This document shows positions 57,289-64,000 of a stretch of DNA of 64,000 bases, in pieces. A program made the translations under genes and the position numbers. The stretch lies in assembly GCA_003194525.1 (NCBI GenBank), contig NBIV01000059.1, positions 1 to 64,000 of the forward strand. The letters are read 5' to 3'. Within the stretch, counting starts at the first letter, position 1, and each line of letters starts with the position of its first letter. The notes under the pieces are model-generated. The model worked only from the letters and a program-made list of their open reading frames with translations, was not told the origin of the DNA and searched no databases. The DNA comes from Gracilariopsis chorda. Taxonomy: Eukaryota > Rhodophyta > Florideophyceae > Gracilariales > Gracilariaceae.

Positions 57289-59394
57289 TGCTCACCAATT
57301 TTGGCAGTAAGAACAAGTGAGCGACCACGCGCAGGATAGGAAAATGGGTACGAACGAAAGAACGGAAGCACAACGAAAACGCGTGTGATGCGAGCATGCG
57401 AAGCAGAGCCTAGCTAGCGTGGTGGGCAGAGCAGGCTAGCTGGGACTTGCGGTGATCATTGGCGTTCGAGGAGACGCCAAAAGAGACTGTGGATCACCCC
57501 TGAATATATTGTTTCTTGGCAACGTGCCAACTTACACATGGCGAGCTCACGCACCCAAACAGAAGTTCGTTACAGATGTATTTTCCACCTGTGCATTTCT
57601 TCCAATGAAGCGCTTTGCTGGTTTGGATCTCGTCCGTGGCCTGAGAAACTAGCCCAACGCAGGCTCTCTTGAGAGCTTTCAACCGCTCACATTGGGCCAT
57701 TCGTAAAGTGGTAATGGAGGAGGGCAACTTGTACTTGAGTTTCAACACGGACAGTGCTCATGCCAGGCCGATATGGGCGCCAGCTACGCGGCCGTTAATG
57801 TCAGCCGCCACAGTTTAAGTGCGAGATCGTACGTTCAGAGCGGGGCACGATTGAACTATGAGCTATATTCTCGCGAAGAGCTTGAACCTCAATCAGCCGC
57901 ACGAACTGAGCTTACGCGCAAAGGATTTACCGAGGGCCAGTGACAGCTCACAGGCGCGTCTGCAATTTCATTGGTTCCCATGCAATTCAAATTTAATTCC
58001 AGTTTCAAGTTCAAAGTGTTAGGTACAGAGGTGCAGTGGTTGAATTGGTTGGAAGTCGATGGCGATGATACGAGTTAGAAGTTCGGAACATCCATCGGGG
58101 TTTATATAGAGTTCCTAGTCTAGTTCTATCAGTGCCACTAGTCGATGAGAATTCGTCCGAGTTAAATGGTATGATGCTTGGTGTTCGTGCTGGCTTCCGT
58201 ACGGGACTGGTTTACCGGGTTTAGTGCCAGATCTAATCGTGTGATGACCTGGTAAATTCTATCAATTCTGATGAATTGTCATCAGACGAGGTCTTGATTA
58301 TCTGGCATGAACCCAGGGTGCCAGTGATGACTTGGCACGACTCCCTTGGGAATCTTCCTTGACCGTTCGATCCATGCTGTACCGTGTGAAGTGTCTGTCA
58401 AGGTTGTGAGTGGTAGGCAACGGATACTTTAGGGCCAATCTGTCCACGTGGTCAACCAAGCCTCCTTAAGATGAACATGTTGTCATGTCATATTGACAGG
58501 GTGTCATGAAGATGTCAACTCGGCTTTGAGGCCAGTTTGGTATGGCAAATGGGTCAAATATTTCTTCAGCAGATCGATTAGAATAAAAATACCTGGTTTT
58601 TGCATGTAAGAAATGATGCTAGAGCCAAATACACTCAAAGAAAGGTAAATAAGAACTAATTCTAAGAAAACGTCGGCCGCGGTGTCTGCGCTCACGCAGT
58701 CGGTTGGTATTGCGGCGCGGCGCGCAGCTCGTGGAGCCGCTGGACGACGGGATGGCACCTGGGACGCGTGCGAACACTTCGGGCCGGTGATATGCACCAA
58801 GACAACGGGGGTGTGCGTTTACTACGGTACACGACTACAAAAGCAATGCCAAGCACAGTACGCACGATTACCGCCTCCCGTGCTCTCTCTTCCGAGTTAC
58901 GCCGCGTTGCTCGCCCATACATACGCCAAGCAAGGTCGCCGCAGTGACCGGATGCACATGAATTACCGTTCTTGTCTCGCACTCCAACACGGCGCAAGAG
59001 AATTTGCAGCAGCATCATCAGCCACCCCCATAGCAACATGGATGTTCACCGTACCACATACTGCCCACTGGTACCACGGTGGGCGTGGCGAGGCGTTCGA
59101 AGGCCGGCGCGCAGACTAGGTTGGAACTGCCCAGCCTCAACCTGGATGCCAACGTGCAAGAAGCTGTGAAACATCCCGAGCAGCGAGCTTGATGTCTTAA
59201 TCAGTCAGGAATCACATGTTTCAAAGGGCCGACGCGATGCGTCAGTTAGGTCCCAAAGGCGATCATATGGTCCTAGTCTTTTGGAAAGCTGTTTCTTCAA
59301 GAGTTCATTCTCCTCTTTGAGCTCCTGAATATCTGCCTGAAGCATACGTACTGCTTTCCATCTCCGTCAAAAAGACGCCAAACTCACGTTGCCA
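57289..59394. other. mostly featureless; coiled-coil remnant at 59225-59350
   Basis: No domain recognised between 57289 and 59220. On the minus strand at about 59345-59205 the frame MLQADIQELKEENELLKKQL has leucine heptads and ends in a stop. It may be the lost C-terminal continuation of the protein encoded at 59395-60006. Confidence 0.35.
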
Positions 59395-60006
59395 TCAGTC
59401 TCTCTCTTTTTTGAAGTACTGCCTTGACCCTAGAAGACGACGGTTTTGGCAGGTGAGCTCATTGATCTGTCGTTCTATGTCCCCGGCGGTGACAGCCGTA
59501 CGTAGAATGTCAGCGGTGTCACCAACGTGAGCATCAGCGCCCCCGTCACCAACACCACCATCAATAACGCCCCCGTCAACAACGCCACCATCACTAACGC
59601 CACCATCACCAGCGCCACCATTACCAACGCCACCATCACCAACACCATCCAGAGCAACTTTGCCACCTTCAGCATAAGCGGCAGTAGTGACAGCATCAAG
59701 GCTTGCGAAATTGTTGCTGACCGTTCCATCCTGAGCGAGCTCCACTCGAACGCAAACGGTCGGATCCGCAGGGGCATCAATGCTTACAGCTGCACCACAC
59801 GTAGAGCCACGCGCTGCACTATGAGCGCCTTCGGGATGAGTCGTAGTAGCGATAGCAAGGGCGCCATCTGTCGCGCCGTCAGGATTGACGTCCACAGTTG
59901 CAGCATGAGTAGAGGTGGGAGAAAGCATTGGTGTGCTACCAAACGTAGAAGACAACGTGAAGTGAATGTGTGAGATGGAGAACAAGAACAACACTATACG
60001 CCGCAT
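59395..60006 (-). CDS. hypothetical secreted protein with GDGGV repeats
   Basis: 203 codons from ATG 60006. The N-terminus MRRIVLFLFSISHIHFTLSS is a plausible signal peptide. A Thr/Ala-rich segment follows, then about nine repeats of the type DGGVxDGGV encoded by 15-bp tandem repeats at 59530-59655, then a short charged helix (GDIERQINELTCQNRRLL). No family recognised. The minus strand is preferred because signal peptide, repeats and helix line up in one frame. Confidence 0.45.
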   Translation of the reverse strand: MRRIVLFLFSISHIHFTLSSTFGSTPMLSPTSTHAATVDVNPDGATDGALAIATTTHPEGAHSAARGSTCGAAVSIDAPADPTVCVRVELAQDGTVSNNFASLDAVTTAAYAEGGKVALDGVGDGGVGNGGAGDGGVSDGGVVDGGVIDGGVGDGGADAHVGDTADILRTAVTAGDIERQINELTCQNRRLLGSRQYFKKERD

Positions 60007-60150
60007 GGCGTGTTGCGTCTCCCTGCAGGTGTACTTGGGATTGTGCAGTGGGCACGAATGACGTTAGCAATTATGCGAAGCGAGAGGGCAGCGAGGGATG
60101 GTGAAGCGCAAAGTGTGAAAGGCAACCATAATGGCGCTAAATAGGTGGGC

Positions 60151-60724
60151 TCACGTGCCAGAAGGCGTTATCATCGCATGCGCAAGCAAAACGACAAGAT
60201 TGTCAGCGTAGAATTCTCTTCCTTCTCTCACTCTCACGGAACCTGATGCTAATGCTGGTGACAGCATTGCTCCTACAACGCTGCAGAGAGCTTCCACCGT
60301 CTCCCCGAATTCTCTTTTTTCTACTTCAGAGCACAAGTTGGCCAGTCTCCGTCACAGCCGAATGTCTACTTCAAAGCCCCTTTCATTCTTTTCCTCTCGT
60401 ACTACACGTCTAAAACTCTCAATCTCACTGCACACAGTCACGCTGGCTTCTTCGTTTCCAACATCATCTGCGCTTGTCACAAGTGCCACATTATTCTCCT
60501 CATCTGAAACACATGTTACTCCCCTCAGCGACTCCCGAACTAGTATGCACAACTCTTTTAGCACGTTTTCGTTCGCGTCATCGTACAACACATCTACTTG
60601 AGCTTCAATTGGTAGCATACCCAAACCACGAAATATTATAGTGTAATCCTCCCTTTCCACTGCAATATGATCCACCTTTACCTCTCTGATTCGTTTGAAT
60701 TGCTTCACGTGTAGTAGCAAACAG
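60151..60724 (-). pseudogene. unknown fragment fused to transporter remnant, one TGA
   Basis: A frame of about 190 codons with TGA near 60347: FKRIREVKVDHIAVERED, LGMLPIEAQVDVLYDD, VLKELCILVRESL, then ANLCSEVEKREFGETVEAL and NLVVLLAHAMITPSG. Compositionally it looks like a real soluble protein. It begins exactly where the transporter similarity ends. Family not recognised. Confidence 0.4.
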
Positions 60725-61240
60725 GCCACATGGTGGTGTTAATGGCGACATCAAGCACGTGAAACGCAACAATGGCAATGGCACAACTGGCGACATGATG
60801 CGTTGAGCCGCGCAAGTCGAGGAGTGGCGCAATCTGCGGGGCTCCGGAGGAGATCAAAATGCCAAGCACTGTGCAAATCATTCCAGCGATGATGAAAGGG
60901 CGTCTTCTGCCGAGTGTGGAAGTGCAGGTGTCTGACAAGGCGCCCACGATGAGCGCGAAAATGCTCACGACATGGCTGATGAAGTGGCCCACGTGCAAGT
61001 GCGCCTCGAAGAAGGGCGTGACTGTGGCAGCCTCGAGCGCCCATGCGCCGCTGATGGCGAAGTTGGAGTTGCACAGCAGGTTGATGTACGCACACGACGC
61101 GCAGGGAGCGCGCAATGCTCTGCAGCAGGTACAGAGTGTTTCGTGCTGAGCTGCGCTTGCCCCGCGCAGCGCGCTTCGCTCTGCTGATACTTGGGAACGC
61201 TACGTGCACCATGTCAACGCGCGACATGCTCCCCCTCACG
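60725..61240 (-). pseudogene. sucrose-transporter-like (SUT/SLC45, GPH family) N-terminal fragment
   Basis: INLLCNSNFAISGAWALEAA, then TPFFEAHLHVGHFISHVVSI, FALIVGALSDTC, TLGRRRPFIIAG and AFHVLDVAINTTMWPV. The GxxSDxxxxxxGRRRPF loop after helix 2 is the hallmark of the GPH/SUT sugar-proton symporters. Helices 1-4 of 12 are present. A possible upstream part in another frame starts at ATG 61240 (MSRVDMVHVAFPS). After TTMWP the similarity stops and an unrelated frame follows. Confidence 0.75.
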
Positions 61241-61511
61241 CGCGCGCCTACACTTACGCTTTTTCTCCTGGCCGATGGCTGTACAACAACAGCGGTGCAC
61301 AAATCACCTCGTGCCGTAAATGGTACACATGCATGCCAGCTGAACAGCGCATGCCACTGCTCGTACGTGCACTCCTCTTGAGGTCTCAATTAGCACAGAG
61401 TGAAATCAATTGGTTCTTGCTTCTCTCCGCACAACCCACGCCTCCACGTCGGCCAGCATCCCCACACACCATCTGGGGCACGGCCCGTGTGGGCTTTTGC
61501 TGAATCTACAG

Positions 61512-62255
61512 AATGTACAAAATGTACATTTTCCACCAATCAGTGCACAGACTTCAGCCTCAGCTGTACGCCGAGGTCCACCGCCACAGCTCAGCAGAAC
61601 GTATTTTATTCACACCAACCAGAACGCAGAGTTCAGCCTGCCACGGTGCCCATGTAGATATGTACCGACTCACCTTGTGCCAAGTCATTCTGCTGCGGCT
61701 CGTGGGACGCACGTGCCACAGCCACTCAACTTTGGATTCCAAAGCGCAAAAAGCGCGCGCTGGCGCACGCTCTTCAGTGCCCGATGACGGCAAACCATCG
61801 CTCTCCCCCCAGTGCAGTGCTCCTCACCCTACTCACCAGCCGTCTTCGGAAGCCCAAAAAGTGGGCACTAACGCACGCTCTTCACTGCCCGATAACAGAA
61901 AACCATCGCTCTCTTCCCATCGCAGTGCTCCTCACCCTACACAGCAGCCGTCTTCGCAAGCGCAAAAAGCACGCGCTAACGCACGCTTTTCATTGCCTAA
62001 TCACGGCAAACCATCGCTAGCCCCCATAGAAGTGCTCACTACCCTACACACCAAACGTCTCTTCCCGTAACTTTCTTCGTGTTGGTTTCTCTTCGATTGA
62101 ATTGCCCATCATACTGCTGCCTTTCCCTCTCTTCCGATCGCTTCTCTTTTTTTTGAAGTGCACGTACGTTCTCTTGTTAGGGTTTTGTTGATTTAGTGGA
62201 CTAGGTCTTGGCACTTCACTGTTTTATTGTTTGTGGCATTTTTCATTTTGGATCT
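61512..62255 (+). repeat. MULE terminal inverted repeat, copy B left end
   Basis: Starts AATGTACAAAATGTACATTT at 61512 and matches the reverse complement of 3418-4152. Contains the ~105 bp tandem units at about 61770-62055. The 186-codon frame across it (61513-62070) is repeat-derived. The nine bases before it are aatctacag. Confidence 0.85.
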
Positions 62256-62357
62256 CTCCGTTGTATGGTATCACTTTGTAACCATCGGATTGATTTGAAG
62301 AACATGGTTATTAGAACGTTGCGTGCGTTTTTGTTTGGTTGGAATGCCTGAGACTAC

Positions 62358-63755
62358 TTGTTTGGCCTGACCTTAGTATGGTATGGGTATGCTAAGACTC
62401 CTGTATTAAACTGGTTTATCGTGTTGAAGGCCTCGATTTGCACGGTGTCAAGCGACATTATCTCTATGATGAGTACAACGAAAGATAACCGCAATGTTAT
62501 TCCAAGCTTGGAGCTTCTCACACGTTCTGAAATACAGGAGATTGATACGTCTCTATGAGATTTAGAAACATTCACGGGGCCCATTTGTAACAGTTCGCGC
62601 GTGTCAAAGCGACTAACGGCAGTTCGAAACCATCTTACCCAACTGTTTATCAACGATCGAAACCAGGTCCATTCTAATATCTTCGTGAGAAACTGTTATC
62701 CCGAAAAGCTAATGTGTAATGTTCTCATAATTGCAGGAATAACGTATCTGAAACCGAAAGAAGGGGTAGTATTCTGCAGCTGTGTCACCGGGGCCAACCT
62801 TATCGGCATGTCTTATTCTTTCTACGCTGGGAAAAAGAGGCCTCTATACAAGCAAGAACATCTCGGCTCATTCGTTGAACCTTTTCAAAGGCGTTTGTTT
62901 GAAGCAAATGTCGAAATTACTACGGTTGTAGCTCCGCTGATCTTTGAAAACAAGCACTGGGGTATGATCGTTGATCGCAGATTTCCGAACTCTGCACAGA
63001 GAATTGAATTGCAAGTTGTGATGTTTGGTGATAGCATTGGTTGGAAATGCCCCGCACACGTTATCGAGTTCTTCAAGGCAGCATTTGACTATGCTCTTCC
63101 TTCTCACGGAGTGCAATGGAACACATGTAAAAAGAACTATCTCCTTGATGTTCTTAAATTCGAAAAGCAGCCGGACTCCTATAGCTGTGGGGCATATATT
63201 CTGGCTGCATGCAGTACATTTGCTTCAGATACTGGCCATCTACCTAAAAAAACGTTTGCTTCCGGCCATGACTCCACCTATACCGATAAGTACAAATGGG
63301 CATCGGCCAGATGTAGGGTGATGAACATCATATATACATTCGAGGAGAATGGTAATGCTGTAGTTACAGAAGCTGAAGTTTCCATATTTCAGCATAAGAA
63401 TCGAAAACTTTGGCTCCGCAGAAGAAATGAAAGGATAGAGAAAATATTGAGGGGTGCATGGAAAAACGTTTCGCAGGGCAGTGCAGACGAGGAAAAAATG
63501 ATGGTGAGTACAAATACCAAAAAGAGGTTCTCAGTCCAACGGAATTTGTCATGGGTGCGTTCAGAGCAATTGAAATGGGAACCGAAGAAGTACAAAATTC
63601 TGGGGAGAGAGAAACAGCAGCAGGATTTGAAGCTCGCTGGCAGAGAATTGAAGCGCTTCGTATTGATCAGAAGGCTTGGTACTGTCGAAGGTCCAAGGAA
63701 GACTCATTTCGTCACCGTAGGCGGAGAAAACGTCGGTTCGAAGATAGCTACTTAA
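62358..63755 (+). pseudogene. Ulp1-like (C48) cysteine protease of the MULE
   Basis: One frame with a single TGA at 62556; the uninterrupted part runs from 62559 to 63755. The catalytic set is complete: His in NKHWGMIV, Asp in FGDSIGWKC, Gln and Cys in KQPDSYSCGAY. Upstream, LFINDRNQ resembles the substrate-binding WL(N/T)D region. The C-terminal ~150 residues are basic. Ulp1 proteases cleave SUMO-like tags; MULE-borne copies are known in plants and their role in transposition is unclear. A second frame, 63458-63874, overlaps the tail and reads Arg/Glu-rich sequence; I cannot tell which continues. Confidence 0.8.
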
Positions 63756-64000
63756 CGGTTTCGGGAATTATTGAAGGATTATTGCAAGCAGTACTGACCA
63801 CCAATAAAAATGCAGTGAGGGCAACAGCTTTTCTCGAAAACGAGGAAGGTGTTGGATGTACGATTACGCAGTAGAACACAAGAAGCGACAGCAAAGTCAT
63901 CTTTTCGAAGGTGGAGGACATAAATCCTGGAATACGAACCTCAACTCGTGTGACAGAGACTAATGAAACCCGAGATCTTCCTTACTTTGTATACCAGCTT

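Larger units (their letters stand above)
61512..64000 (+). mobile_element. Mutator-like element, 5' part, copy B
   Basis: TIR followed by an Ulp1-like protease gene on the + strand; the element runs off the window. It has the same orientation as copy A, so copies A and B lie as direct repeats with 57 kb between A's 3' end and B's 5' end. Confidence 0.78.

Noticed and set aside
4152..61512. The 57 kb interval as the cargo of one giant Pack-MULE
   Set aside because: The TIR termini at 4152 and 61512 face inward toward the interval, so they are the ends of two separate elements lying outside it.

Overview
The window looks like nuclear DNA of a photosynthetic eukaryote. It holds eukaryotic transposons of several classes (MULE, Tc1/mariner, pogo, Ty3/Gypsy, non-LTR), spliceosomal introns (83 bp in a phosphomannomutase fragment, possibly 38 bp in a starch-binding fragment), and broken copies of conserved eukaryotic genes. 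Three fragments point to a plastid lineage: an NAD-dependent DNA ligase, a TamB/TIC236-like segment and a CBM45/glucan water dikinase-like segment. A red alga would fit, but that is inference. No bacterial operon logic, rRNA or CRISPR is visible, and no gene can be called both intact and clearly expressed.

Layout. 1-4152: 3' part of a Mutator-like element (MULE copy A), ending with a ~730 bp TIR inserted inside an NAD+ DNA ligase pseudogene (4153-5195). Next come a TamB-like fragment, a coiled-coil ORF, an A-rich tract and a satellite block (7643-9119). 12425-13485: solo LTR. 13733-14218: ATP-dependent DNA ligase I fragment. 15111-16348: a charged-repeat protein. 16672-18223: Tc1 element one stop codon short of an open transposase. 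20543-22700: NDOR1/TAH18 and phosphomannomutase pseudogenes joined head to tail. 22987-36346: a pogo transposase split by an 11.6 kb Ty3/Gypsy chromovirus with perfect target duplications. 36990-44938: fragments of CBM45-like, Nudix-kinase, ABCD transporter, thiolase and Lon protease genes, plus two LINE ends. 45517-46580: second solo LTR. 48384-56072: a second, older Ty3/Gypsy element. 56450-61240: membrane, secreted and sucrose-transporter-like fragments. 61512-64000: start of MULE copy B, with its TIR and an Ulp1-like protease.

The most unusual content is parallel in the two Gypsy elements. Each carries 1.8-2.0 kb of antisense coding potential between pol and the 3' LTR. In the second element this antisense frame shows a cysteine-peptidase-like Cys/His/Asp pattern. 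The other theme is a gene-fragment mosaic: at least ten conserved host genes are represented by truncated, frameshifted pieces, several fused directly to one another. The retained phosphomannomutase intron argues for DNA-level capture or duplication of that piece rather than retroposition.
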